Assembly: GCF_021215455.1 (NCBI RefSeq)
Contig: NZ_JAJPWV010000003.1
Coordinates: forward strand, 372,001 to 436,000
Source of the DNA: Mucilaginibacter roseus
GTDB taxonomy: Bacteria > Bacteroidota > Bacteroidia > Sphingobacteriales > Sphingobacteriaceae
DNA length: 64,000 nt
Reading direction: 5' to 3'
In this document: positions 50,961 to 59,770 of the stretch, in pieces
Layout of the letters: each line of letters begins with the position of its first letter
Numbering within the stretch: the first letter of the stretch is position 1
The notes under the pieces: generated by a model
The model's database searches: none
The model's input: only the letters and a program-made list of their open reading frames with translations
What the model was told of the DNA's origin: nothing
Position numbers and translations under genes: made by a program

Positions 50961-53042
50961 TTACTTTGTATAAATCAAAGCAGTGTTTTTATAGCCAACT
51001 GCGCTGTTGCTGTACCAGTCGGTAAATGATGTGCCACCGCTTGCAGCCCACTCTGCAAAGTGCAGGTATGCTTTGGTGATGTTTGCTTCTTCAATTGGGT
51101 AAGCTATAGCAGTATTGTAGCTGATAGCCCATGGCCAGTTCTCGGTTGATAAATAATATTTACCTGTTGAAGCTTTTGAAGCGTCGTCACTTGTGCCGAA
51201 CAATTTTGCATCAGCTTTATCGGTTGGAGCATAACCTGGCAGGTGAATTTCGTAGCCGCGGCGCAGGTTGCTGATCAGGAACGGGTTGAATGCTGATGGC
51301 AACAAGTTAGCCTGAGCTACCGGCGAAGCAAAGTTAATGTTTACCGTTACAGTGTTACCGGTTACCTTATTCTTCGAGTTTAGTGTATTGATGAAGAACG
51401 AGTTATCGGCATTTTTGATTACCGCGTCGTGGTTATCAAAAGGTATAATAACCGCTTTGGTTTGACCGGCTTCAACACCGTTTGACGCGAACTGGATGTA
51501 GTTGCTCGCAATTTGCTGACCGCTTACTGATGATACCGTTGAGGCAGCTACCGGCAACTGTACGCCAAAGCCATTTTTGAAAGATGCACCGGCAGCCATC
51601 GCGTTAAAGGTACCTTCCATATTCACAACCTCATTTTTAGCATTCAAAACAAATTTGTAACGGTAGTTAACCACAAGGTCATTCATATCATAGTCACCTT
51701 TTTGAGGCCAGTTATCTTCAAACGCTACTTGTGAATAAGTTGAAGCCGATGGGTAGTAGCTATTATAAGCTTTAGTAGCATCATCAGGGTAAGCGTCAAG
51801 TTCGTCAAGTACACCGTCACCGTCAGAGTCGCCACCGTTATCTATCGGTGCCACACCTTCGTTTGATATTGCAGTTACAGGGTTTGAGCTTGCGTAGAAT
51901 ACCAGGTCATTAAAGTCATTATCTGAATCACGGTCGCGCGGAAGATCCTCAAAGCCTATCAGGAATAACTTATGTACATCATCGTACAATAACACTGAAT
52001 GGCGTTTCTGGCTTGCACTACTTTCAGGGTTAAGGGCATCGTTTGAAAAGTATTTTGTCGCGGTGGTTGAAATGCCTGAGCCTGTCCAAGCGTTTTGCAA
52101 TAACACAAAACCAATTGATGTACCGGCAGGGAAACGGCCGATCTTTACTTTGTCGCCCGCGTTTAAGCCGCCTGCTGAACCATATGCCGATGAGTTAGGG
52201 AACACGATAGTAGCGTTGGTAATGCTGCTTGATGTAGGCGTTGTACCGGTTTTATAAGTGTAATAAGCCAGCGTATTCAAAAAGCCCGCGCCTTCTGACA
52301 CGAATGTGATCCAAACATCAGATTCAGCAGTAACCTTGATAACTGTTGTAGCATTGCTTGAAAGATACTCCGGATGTGAAGTTGATAACGGAACATTTTC
52401 AGGCAATGATGCGTTAACAAACTTTAATAATGATGCGTCAATTACATCGCCAGTAGCTTCAAGATATTTTGGACGGCCCAGGTTTGCCGGGTATTTTGAA
52501 GTATTAACTACAGCATCTGTTGAGTTATTATATGGAGATGGGTAAGCAAAAGCAATAGTGCTTGTTGCAAACGTAGATATTGAGTTGTTCACCTTGCTTT
52601 TGACGAAGCCGGCTGCTACTACATCGCCGCCAAAGCCTTCTTCGCCGCCAATAACTACCGATGTAGCGTTGCCGTTAATGTTTGCTGTTGCATTACGGAT
52701 TAAACCTACGTACGCAGGATCAATAACCAATTGTGTTGCCGATGTTGGAACAGTAACTTTAGCATTGATATTACCGTTGTGGTCGGTAACTGCTTTGAAA
52801 ATTGGGGATTCAGTATTTGATGGGTTGAAAACGCTAACCACTACGCCTGATAGCGGCTCGTTATTATTAGCGCGTAAACTGATGTTTACTGCGACGTCTT
52901 TAGTAGTGCTAAAGTTGAAGCCTTCAGGAGCTATTTTGCTGCCGTTATTTGTAACAGGGGTTGGTTCGGTTACGCCGTCTTTTTTACAAGATGCCATACC
53001 GGCTAAAGTGCCTAAAAGCAAAAAGGTGTAAATCTTTTTCAT
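50961..53042 (-). CDS. LruC-domain lipoprotein (copy 2)
   Basis: A 693-residue lipoprotein, MKKIYTFLLLGTLAGMASC (C19). Same order as copy 1: Ig-like front part (VAVNISLRANNNEPLSGVVVSVF), LruC marker SDNDFNDLVFYAS, Asp-rich DSDGDGVLDELDAYPDD, and the LruC domain VAFEDNWPQKGDYDMNDLVVNYRY. It is clearly closer to copy 3 than to copy 1, with long near-identical stretches in the C-terminal third. It has its own upstream region with palindromes (53168-53213) and its own terminator, so it is a separate unit. Confidence 0.9.
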   Translation of the reverse strand: MKKIYTFLLLGTLAGMASCKKDGVTEPTPVTNNGSKIAPEGFNFSTTKDVAVNISLRANNNEPLSGVVVSVFNPSNTESPIFKAVTDHNGNINAKVTVPTSATQLVIDPAYVGLIRNATANINGNATSVVIGGEEGFGGDVVAAGFVKSKVNNSISTFATSTIAFAYPSPYNNSTDAVVNTSKYPANLGRPKYLEATGDVIDASLLKFVNASLPENVPLSTSHPEYLSSNATTVIKVTAESDVWITFVSEGAGFLNTLAYYTYKTGTTPTSSSITNATIVFPNSSAYGSAGGLNAGDKVKIGRFPAGTSIGFVLLQNAWTGSGISTTATKYFSNDALNPESSASQKRHSVLLYDDVHKLFLIGFEDLPRDRDSDNDFNDLVFYASSNPVTAISNEGVAPIDNGGDSDGDGVLDELDAYPDDATKAYNSYYPSASTYSQVAFEDNWPQKGDYDMNDLVVNYRYKFVLNAKNEVVNMEGTFNAMAAGASFKNGFGVQLPVAASTVSSVSGQQIASNYIQFASNGVEAGQTKAVIIPFDNHDAVIKNADNSFFINTLNSKNKVTGNTVTVNINFASPVAQANLLPSAFNPFLISNLRRGYEIHLPGYAPTDKADAKLFGTSDDASKASTGKYYLSTENWPWAISYNTAIAYPIEEANITKAYLHFAEWAASGGTSFTDWYSNSAVGYKNTALIYTK

Positions 53043-53167
53043 TTTTTAAATTAATTAGTGTTGATGTGAACACTTAGGCAATTCGAGTTCCAATTTTAAA
53101 ATTCACCTGATTTATAGCTAATTATTCCGCATAGTTGTTTAAACATGCGTTCTATTTCGGTAAAAAA

Positions 53168-53213
53168 TTCCCCATTGGGGAAGATATTGGCATGGCAACT
53201 GGGGAATTCCCCA
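53168..53213. promoter_or_regulatory. Paired palindromes upstream of LruC copy 2
   Basis: TTCCCC-ATT-GGGGAA (53168-53182) and the self-complementary TGGGGAATTCCCCA (53200-53213) lie 126-171 bases before the ATG. They share a TTCCCC/GGGGAA core. Related TTCCCC words recur upstream of copy 3 (about 55501-55546). Confidence 0.4.
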
Positions 53214-53222
53214 ATTTTTAAA

Positions 53223-53257
53223 ACAAAAAATCCCGGCGCGTGTTACGAGGCCAGGAT
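53223..53257 (-). terminator. Terminator of LruC copy 3
   Basis: On the minus strand ATCCTGGC pairs with GCCGGGAT (one wobble) around a 12-base loop, followed by six T. Confidence 0.7.
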
Positions 53258-53299
53258 CTGGATCACTCTTGGTGAAACTTATGGGTCAGTTATAGAAAA

Positions 53300-55390
53300 T
53301 TACTTGGTATAAATAAAGCTTGTATTGCGGTAGCCTGATGCTGTGTTGCTGTACCAATCCGCGTAGCTTGTACCGCCTGATGCAGCCCACTCGGCAAAGT
53401 GGAGGTAAGCTTTAGTAATGTTTGCTTCCTCAATTGGGTACAGGATAGCAGTGTTATAGCTGATAGCCCATGGCCAGTTCTCGTTAGATAAATAATATTT
53501 ACCACTACCCGGTGCCGAAGCATCATCATTGGTACCGAACAACTTAGCATCGACCTTATCTGTTGGAGCATAGCCCGGCAAGTGTATTTCATAACCGCGG
53601 CGCTGGTTGCTGATCAGGAACGGGTTGAATGCCGATACTGTAAGGTTTGCCTGATCAACCGGCGAAGCAAAGTTAACGTTTACGGTTACCGGCGTGCCGG
53701 CCACTTTATCTTTAGATGTCATGGTGTTGATGAAGAATGAGTTATCTGCATTCTTGATTACCGCATCCTGATTATCAAACGGAATAATTACTGCTTTGCT
53801 TTGGCCTGCCTCAGTACCGTTTGACGACATTTGCAGGTAAGTGCCCGTAATTTTATGGCCGGTTACTGATGATACTGCCGAAGCGCTCACCGGTAATTGT
53901 ACACCGAAACCATTTTTGAAAGATGCACCCGCAGCAACCGGAACGTACTCACCTTTCATGCTCACAACCTGGTTTTTAGCATTGCTTACAAATGAATAGC
54001 GGTAGTTAACCACAAGGTCATTCAAATCGTAGTCGCCTTTAGTTGGCCAGTTGTCTTCAAAAGCAACCTGTGCATAAGTGCTTGCTGATGGATAGTAGCT
54101 GTTATAAGCACGGGTAGCATCGTTAGGGTAAGCGTCAAGCTCATCAAGTACGCCGTCGCCATCGGTATCGCCGCCATTGTCAATTTCAGCAACACCTGTT
54201 TTTGAGATAGCGGTTATCGGGTTTGATGTAGCGTAAACTACCAGGTCGTTAAAGTCGTTATCTGAATTATTTTGCCTGTTGATATCTTCAAAGCCTAACA
54301 AGAACAGCTTGTGTACATCATCATACAACATGACACTGTGCCTGCGGGTAGCGGTAGTAGTTTCAGGATTAAACTTATCCATTGTGTAAAACTTGGTGTT
54401 ACCAGCGTTTACACCTGTACCGGTCCAGGCATCTTGTATCAACACAAAACCTATTGATGTACCGGCCTCAAAAGTACCCAGTTTAACCTTGTTACCGCTT
54501 ACCAGGCCACCACCTGAACCTAATGCTGATGCGTTAGGGAATATATAAGTAACCTTATCAATACCACCTAACAATGTACCGCCACCGGCTGCTGTTGGAG
54601 GGTTGTTTGTTGAGTATGTATAGTAAGCAAGCGTATTGCGATAGCCTGCGCCTTCTGACACGAAAGTTACCCACACATCCGATTTTGCTGTTACGTTGAT
54701 GGTTTGAACAGCTGAGGAGGTTAAATATTCAGGGTGAGATGTTGTAAGCGGAGTACCTTCAGGCAACGACGCATTTACGTATGACAATAATGACGGATCG
54801 ATAACATCTGAAGTGCTTTCCAGGAATACCGGCTTACCTAAGTTGGTAGGGCTTACAAAAGCATTTGAAGCGCTATATGAGCCTGGATATACAAAATCAG
54901 TATTTAATAAACCGTTATTGCCCAAGCTGTTGTTACGGATGCTGTTTCCTACATTTTCAGGAACGATATCGCCCGAAAAACCATCTTTACCACCTATAAC
55001 TACAGTGGTTGAGCTACCGTTTATTGAAGCTGTGGCGTAGCGGATCAAACCTACGTAAGCCGGATCAATAGTCAATTTTGTTAAATAAGATGGCACATTA
55101 ACTTTACCTTTAAGGTTACCGTTTGCATCGGTAACTCCTTTAAAAATAGCGGCGTTAGCGTCAGTGTTGGCAGGGTCATAAACGCTAACCACAACGCCCG
55201 ATAATGGCTGGTTGTTGTTGGCGCGTAGCGTTACATCAACATTAACATCTTTGCTGGTTTTAAAGTTAAAGCCATCAGGTGCAATCTTGTCGACAGGAAC
55301 TTCAGGCGTCGGCTCGTTCGATCTGTCCTTTTTGCATGACGCCAGGCCTGCTACACTCAGTATTAACAGGCAAGTAAATAATTTTTTCAT
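53300..55390 (-). CDS. LruC-domain lipoprotein (copy 3)
   Basis: A 696-residue lipoprotein, MKKLFTCLLILSVAGLASC (C19). Domain order as in the other two: VNVDVTLRANNNQPLSGVVVSVYD Ig-like region, SDNDFNDLVVYA marker, DTDGDGVLDELDAYPND Asp repeat, FEDNWPTKGDYDLNDLVVNYRY LruC domain, and the FAEWAASGGTSYADWYSN C-terminus that is nearly the same in copies 2 and 3. The upstream 50 bases share TTAATTAGT, GAACA and GTTCCAAT blocks with copy 2 in the same order, which suggests duplication including the promoter. Confidence 0.9.
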   Translation of the reverse strand: MKKLFTCLLILSVAGLASCKKDRSNEPTPEVPVDKIAPDGFNFKTSKDVNVDVTLRANNNQPLSGVVVSVYDPANTDANAAIFKGVTDANGNLKGKVNVPSYLTKLTIDPAYVGLIRYATASINGSSTTVVIGGKDGFSGDIVPENVGNSIRNNSLGNNGLLNTDFVYPGSYSASNAFVSPTNLGKPVFLESTSDVIDPSLLSYVNASLPEGTPLTTSHPEYLTSSAVQTINVTAKSDVWVTFVSEGAGYRNTLAYYTYSTNNPPTAAGGGTLLGGIDKVTYIFPNASALGSGGGLVSGNKVKLGTFEAGTSIGFVLIQDAWTGTGVNAGNTKFYTMDKFNPETTTATRRHSVMLYDDVHKLFLLGFEDINRQNNSDNDFNDLVVYATSNPITAISKTGVAEIDNGGDTDGDGVLDELDAYPNDATRAYNSYYPSASTYAQVAFEDNWPTKGDYDLNDLVVNYRYSFVSNAKNQVVSMKGEYVPVAAGASFKNGFGVQLPVSASAVSSVTGHKITGTYLQMSSNGTEAGQSKAVIIPFDNQDAVIKNADNSFFINTMTSKDKVAGTPVTVNVNFASPVDQANLTVSAFNPFLISNQRRGYEIHLPGYAPTDKVDAKLFGTNDDASAPGSGKYYLSNENWPWAISYNTAILYPIEEANITKAYLHFAEWAASGGTSYADWYSNTASGYRNTSFIYTK

Positions 55391-55613
55391 ATTGATTAAT
55401 TAGTATTCGTTATACGAACATTTACAACTATGGTTCCAATATTTTTAACTGCTGATTTATTAAAGCAAATCGTTTTAGCTGAAAATTAATGCTTTTTAAC
55501 GGGGAGTTTCATTCCCATAAGTGTGGAAATAATTCTTTTTATTCCCCAAAGGAGTGCGATTTTTTGTTTTGATGTAACAAACTACTGCTAATCAAATCAA
55601 AAGAGAAAACATC

Positions 55614-56408
55614 ATGATACGCAATCTTTACCTGTCATTAATGCTTACAGCGGGCATTATTATTACCAATCGGGCATCCGCTCAAAAAGTTGACTCAATA
55701 AAAGCAGGCGACAAAAAGTTGCTAACCAGTCAGCTGAAAACCGGCCTGAAACAATACATGGTATACTTTCAAATGCCCGCACGAAAAAAGAGCTTGAATA
55801 TTTCGCTTTGGTTAAGAGATGTGCGAAAACAGACTACAAACGGCAATGAGGTATTTGTAACAACACAACATTGGTATGGTAATGATACTAATCAATACCG
55901 TCACATCGTATCGGTAAACAAGACCACAGATTTTAGTCCGATTTCCCACCGGGAAACCATCGGCAACAAAACCAAAGCTTTCAACTGGAGCGAAACCAAA
56001 GTAACGGGTGCCGATACGGTGGCTAATAACCTGGCTAAAGATTTCTCAATAACGTTCGATCAACCAAACCTGAACTGGAACTTGGATATAGAAACCTTCG
56101 AGATGCTGTCATTGGCTTATGGCAAAACCTTCGCTATCAATTTTTACGACGCCGGCATCGGAAAACCGGCATATACGGTTTACAAAGTTACCGGTAGTGA
56201 AATGCTGACGCTTTTTGACAACGAAAAAATAGACTGCTGGAAGCTGGTGAACGAGGGTGATTTTAACGGTAACAAATTCACCCAAACTTTTTGGATAACT
56301 AAAAAAACGCATGAGTTTTTAAAGGAAGAAGATGCCTTCAACGGCGGTTATCGCTATAAAGTGAAACTACCCGGCAACGCGCCTGATGTAGTTGCACAGT
56401 TCAAATAA
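55614..56408 (+). CDS. Secreted protein of unknown function (possibly DUF3108-like)
   Basis: A 264-residue exported protein with signal peptide ending RASAQ. The body is beta-rich: YFQMPARKKSLNISLWLRDVRKQTTNGNEVFVTTQHWYG, then late TFWITKKTHEFLKEEDAFNGGYRYKVKLPG, which resembles the strand pattern of DUF3108-type periplasmic proteins; this is not certain. Single gene, divergent from LruC copy 3 across a 223-base region, converging on the DNA ligase gene. Confidence 0.7.
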   Translation: MIRNLYLSLMLTAGIIITNRASAQKVDSIKAGDKKLLTSQLKTGLKQYMVYFQMPARKKSLNISLWLRDVRKQTTNGNEVFVTTQHWYGNDTNQYRHIVSVNKTTDFSPISHRETIGNKTKAFNWSETKVTGADTVANNLAKDFSITFDQPNLNWNLDIETFEMLSLAYGKTFAINFYDAGIGKPAYTVYKVTGSEMLTLFDNEKIDCWKLVNEGDFNGNKFTQTFWITKKTHEFLKEEDAFNGGYRYKVKLPGNAPDVVAQFK

Positions 56409-56415
56409 AAATCAT

Positions 56416-58059
56416 TTACGCTTCCTCGTCGGGGGATGGGGAGATAGGGTCGAGGAGTGCCTTCAACGTTTCAAGCGTGTCGGCCTCCTCTTTTTTCTTA
56501 TCATGCCGCCATCGTAATATCCGCGGAAAGCGCAATGCAATGCCCGATTTATGCCGGGTAGATTTATTGATACCCTCAAAACCGATCTCAAATACCAGTT
56601 CAGGTTTTACGGTACGCACCGGCCCAAACTTTTCGAGCGTGTTGCGCTTCACAAAATAGTCCACCTTATTTATTTCCTGATCCGTAAGGCCAGAGTAGGC
56701 TTTGGCAAAGGGTACAAGCTTATCACCGTCCCAAACGGCGAAGGTGTAGTCAGTATACAAGTCGGCACGGCGGCCGTGGCCTTTTTGCGCGTAGATCATC
56801 ACCGCGTCGATAGATAGCGGATCTATCTTCCACTTCCACCAGTCGCCGCGGCGGCGGCCAACCTGGTAAGTGGCTTTTTTACGCTTGAGCATAATACCCT
56901 CGGCTATCATAGCGCGCGATTGTTCCCTTACCTTTTCCAGCTCCTCCCAGGTATCAAACTTAATCAGTTCTGATATCCTGAATATCTCCGGGTACTCAGT
57001 ACCAGCTTGTAACTGCTCTAACAGCACGCGGCGCTCGGCTTGTGTTTTGGTGCGAATATCCTCACCGCCGTATTCCAGGCAATCATAAGCAATAACGGCT
57101 ACCGGACTCTCCTGCAATATTTTTTTGCTCAGGTTTTTCCTTCCGATACGGGTTTGCAATACGTTAAAGGGCATGGGCAAGCCGTTGCTGAAACTGAGAA
57201 TTTCTCCGTCGAGTACCGTTCCATCAGGCAGATCGTTCAGAAAAGGATGCAGCTCCGGGAATTTTTCGGTCGACAGATCCTCGCCACGGCTCCAGATGAA
57301 TATTTTGCCATTGCGCTTGATCATCTGCGCGCGGATGCCGTCCCATTTCCATTCGGCCTGCCATTCCTGCGGTTCGCCTAAGGCATCCTCCAGGTCGGCC
57401 GCCGCTTTGCGCTTTTCGGAGGTTTCCTGTATAGGGTATGCCAAAAAGAAAGGGTAAGGGCGTGATATATCATCAGCTGCTCCCTGCGCCTGTATCAGTT
57501 GTTCGTAACTATAGGTTTCGGGCATCCAGCTACCCATTATGCGGTGTGTTAACGTTGGCGCTTCAATACCGGTTACTTCAGCCAAGGCTTTTATTACCAG
57601 GTTTTGTGATACGCCCACTCGGAAACTTCCGGTTAATATTTTATTGAATACAAAGCGCTCCTGCTTATCCAGCATGGCCCAGGCTTCGGTAAGCCAAAGC
57701 TTGCGCTCCTCCTCGTTACGGGTACCTATCTCATTAATTTCGGCAACCCATTGGGTGAGCGTTTTATTACTGCCGGATGTATTTTCGGGCATCAGCAACG
57801 ACATGGTTTCGGCCAGATCACCCACCACATGGTAGCTCTCCTCAAACAGCCACGCCGGTATGTTTGATACCTCCACCGCCCAGGTACGCACCAGCGTTGA
57901 ATTGATGGGACGCTTTGGCCGCCTGTCGGTAAATAGGGCCAGCATGTGCATCTTATCATCATCAGGCACACTGTTAAAGTATTCTTTCAGCCGGCGTACC
58001 TTCTCATTGGTTTTGTTGGTTTCATCAAGATAAAGAAAAAGTTGGGCAAAGGCTTTCAT
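56416..58059 (-). CDS. ATP-dependent DNA ligase (LigB/archaeal-like)
   Basis: Seals nicks using ATP. The 547-residue protein has an N-terminal DNA-binding domain (about 1-200), the adenylation domain with motif I EWKWDGIR (nucleophile K238), SRGEDLS, LDGEIL, MLKRKKATYQVGRR (motif IV/V region) and an OB-fold C-terminus with FEGINKSTRHKSGIALRFPR. Such ligases are coupled in bacteria to a nuclease in a DNA-repair cassette. Its ATG overlaps the exonuclease stop codon (ATGA), so the two are translationally coupled. The DEXH helicase and phosphoesterase members of the cassette are not adjacent. Confidence 0.93.
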   Translation of the reverse strand: MKAFAQLFLYLDETNKTNEKVRRLKEYFNSVPDDDKMHMLALFTDRRPKRPINSTLVRTWAVEVSNIPAWLFEESYHVVGDLAETMSLLMPENTSGSNKTLTQWVAEINEIGTRNEEERKLWLTEAWAMLDKQERFVFNKILTGSFRVGVSQNLVIKALAEVTGIEAPTLTHRIMGSWMPETYSYEQLIQAQGAADDISRPYPFFLAYPIQETSEKRKAAADLEDALGEPQEWQAEWKWDGIRAQMIKRNGKIFIWSRGEDLSTEKFPELHPFLNDLPDGTVLDGEILSFSNGLPMPFNVLQTRIGRKNLSKKILQESPVAVIAYDCLEYGGEDIRTKTQAERRVLLEQLQAGTEYPEIFRISELIKFDTWEELEKVREQSRAMIAEGIMLKRKKATYQVGRRRGDWWKWKIDPLSIDAVMIYAQKGHGRRADLYTDYTFAVWDGDKLVPFAKAYSGLTDQEINKVDYFVKRNTLEKFGPVRTVKPELVFEIGFEGINKSTRHKSGIALRFPRILRWRHDKKKEEADTLETLKALLDPISPSPDEEA

Positions 58060-59180
58060 TTTACCCCTCCTAAATCCTCCCCGAGGGGGGAGACTTGCCT
58101 GTCGGAGGGTTTACCATTTTCAGTTAAAGTCTCCCCCTTGGGGGGAGATTTAGAGGGGGTATTGTTGGGGAGGTTTGGATGGGTTTCTTCTTCCTCCTCT
58201 TCCCCATACAGCGTATGCACCTCTCTTGCGTCAAAACCTATCTCATTTAAATACCGGGTGAACGATGCGGTGTAGCCGTGCGTTAGATAAACCTTTTCGC
58301 AGCCGGTAGCATCAATGGCGCTCATAAGCCCGTCCCAGTCGGCATGGTCGGAAAGTACGAAACCCCTATCGGCAGCACGACGGCGCTTAGCTCCGCGCAA
58401 AGCCATCCAGCCCGAACAATATCCGAAGCTAAACGGTGCGAACTTACGAATCCAGGGCGTACCTATGGCCGAGGGTGGCGCCAATATGATTCCCTTTCTT
58501 ACCTCATCCTTCGGGGTATCTGCAGTAATGCGGGTGGTAGGGTTAAGCACTACTCCATTACGCCGCAGCGCCTCGTTGGTGTTCTCGATAACGCCATGGG
58601 TAAAAACCGGGCCGATACTCAGGTCCAGGTTTTGCAGTATGCGCTGCGCCTTACCCAGCGAGTAGCCTGATATAACCGTTAACAAACCCTGCTGCTGGTT
58701 GCTGTACCACCAGCTGTTAATATCATTAAATATTTGCGCCTGCTCCTTCCACTGGTAAACGGGCATTCCGAATGTACACTCTGATATAAAATGCTGGCAG
58801 GCCACCGGTTCAAACGGTGTAGAGACGCCATCTTCCTGCGTTTTATAATCGCCGGACACTACCCAAACTTCACCTTTGTAACTTATCCTGATCTGCGCCG
58901 AGCCAATAACATGCCCTGCCGGGAAGAGGCATATTTCTACCCCGTTTTTCATTACCGTTTCGCCATACTCCACCGTTTGCAGGCTGATCTCTCCGAGGCG
59001 GTAATATAACACTTCTTTCGACAGATGATGTGCCAGGTAGCGCTTGTGCCCAACGTAGGCATGGTCGGCATGGGCGTGGGTAATTACTGCGTCATCCACA
59101 GGCTTCCAGGGGTCAATGTAAAATCGTCCCTGTTCGCAATAAATGCCGCGGTCGGTAAATTCAAGTAACGGCTTGGCCAT
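58056..59180 (-). CDS. Ligase-associated DNA exonuclease (metallo-beta-lactamase/CPSF fold) with a repeat-encoded tail
   Basis: A 374-residue nuclease. MBL motif ITHAHADHAYVG (H35, H37, D39, H40), further GHVIGSAQI and VVSGDYKT, and LSDHADWDGL (beta-CASP region) identify the ligase-associated exonuclease of the bacterial repair cassette. Homologues end soon after the HGY...TQYG region near residue 330. Here about 40 further residues (PSKSPPKGETLTENGK, then PSDRQVSPLGEDLGGVK) are encoded by two inverted copies of a G/C-rich palindromic element (58060-58096 and 58127-58160). The tail keeps the ATGA overlap with the ligase gene. Confidence 0.92.
   Translation of the reverse strand: MAKPLLEFTDRGIYCEQGRFYIDPWKPVDDAVITHAHADHAYVGHKRYLAHHLSKEVLYYRLGEISLQTVEYGETVMKNGVEICLFPAGHVIGSAQIRISYKGEVWVVSGDYKTQEDGVSTPFEPVACQHFISECTFGMPVYQWKEQAQIFNDINSWWYSNQQQGLLTVISGYSLGKAQRILQNLDLSIGPVFTHGVIENTNEALRRNGVVLNPTTRITADTPKDEVRKGIILAPPSAIGTPWIRKFAPFSFGYCSGWMALRGAKRRRAADRGFVLSDHADWDGLMSAIDATGCEKVYLTHGYTASFTRYLNEIGFDAREVHTLYGEEEEEETHPNLPNNTPSKSPPKGETLTENGKPSDRQVSPLGEDLGGVK
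58060..58096. repeat. G/C-rich palindromic element, copy A (inverted to copy B)
   Basis: Begins TTACCCCTCCTAAATCC and continues to GGGGGGAGACTT. It is an approximate inverted copy of 58127-58160, and lies inside the 3' coding end of the exonuclease gene. Confidence 0.75.
58127..58160. repeat. G/C-rich palindromic element, copy B (inverted to copy A)
   Basis: Runs AAAGTCTCCCCCTTGGGG to GGGGGTA. Its complement aligns with copy A apart from a few single-base differences. It is translated in the exonuclease gene as SPPKGET. Confidence 0.75.
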
Positions 59181-59269
59181 AGGTTATTATAACCACTGCA
59201 CGATAAATTGGTTTGTTATCATCCCTTTTGCTGAATGTTGCCTATCTTCGTACAAAAAATATTTCCCTT

Positions 59270-59716
59270 ATGGAACTTTACAGCATCATTAAACATCTAC
59301 ACTCAGGCTTCAGGTATATTGTATTATTACTGGTAGTGGTAGCGGTTATTAACGCGTTTTTAGGCTGGTTTGGTAACAAGCCTTACACCGAAGGCAGCCG
59401 CAAGCTTAACGTCTTCGCGCTTATATCGGCACACGTACAATTTCTGATCGGCTTGGTACTATATTTCCTAAGCCCATTCGTACAGTTCACCAGCCAGACC
59501 ATGAAGAACGCTGAAACCCGTTACTGGACAATGGAACACGTAGTTATGATGCTTTTCGCCATTGTGCTGATCACCATTGGTAACAGCAAATCAAAAAAGA
59601 TTACTTTGCCGCAAGGTAAGCACAGAACAATAGCCATATTTTTTGGATTAGCGATTTTGATTATCGTAGTAGCTATAATTCAAAGCAAAAGAGGATTATT
59701 TGGTATTACGTCCTAA
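59270..59716 (+). CDS. Four-helix membrane protein of unknown function
   Basis: A 148-residue membrane protein from ATG 59270 (MELYSIIKHLHSGFRYIV). Four hydrophobic segments (about 13-34, 46-66, 88-106, 118-138) alternate with short polar loops. The HSGFRY segment and the EHVVMM histidine-containing helix resemble small cytochrome-b561-like or heme-associated membrane proteins, but ligands are not clear. A longer in-frame start at 59213 adds a non-conserved leader. It precedes the trp operon, and is separated from it by the trp promoter. Confidence 0.75.
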   Translation: MELYSIIKHLHSGFRYIVLLLVVVAVINAFLGWFGNKPYTEGSRKLNVFALISAHVQFLIGLVLYFLSPFVQFTSQTMKNAETRYWTMEHVVMMLFAIVLITIGNSKSKKITLPQGKHRTIAIFFGLAILIIVVAIIQSKRGLFGITS

Positions 59717-59731
59717 AAATTTTACAAAAAG

Positions 59732-59761
59732 TTGGTCAAATCAAATTTCTTTCTAAATTTG
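59732..59761 (+). promoter_or_regulatory. Promoter of the trp operon
   Basis: TTG at 59732-59734, a 19-base spacer, then TAAATTTG at 59754-59761, an exact -7 match. Transcription would start about 59767, only a few bases before the leader-peptide ATG at 59771. Confidence 0.7.
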
Positions 59762-59770
59762 CCTCACATT

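Noticed and set aside
52558..53031. 157-codon open frame on the plus strand inside LruC copy 2
   Set aside because: Antisense to a strongly supported lipoprotein; similar shadows occur in copies 1 and 3 at matching places, as expected from paralogy.
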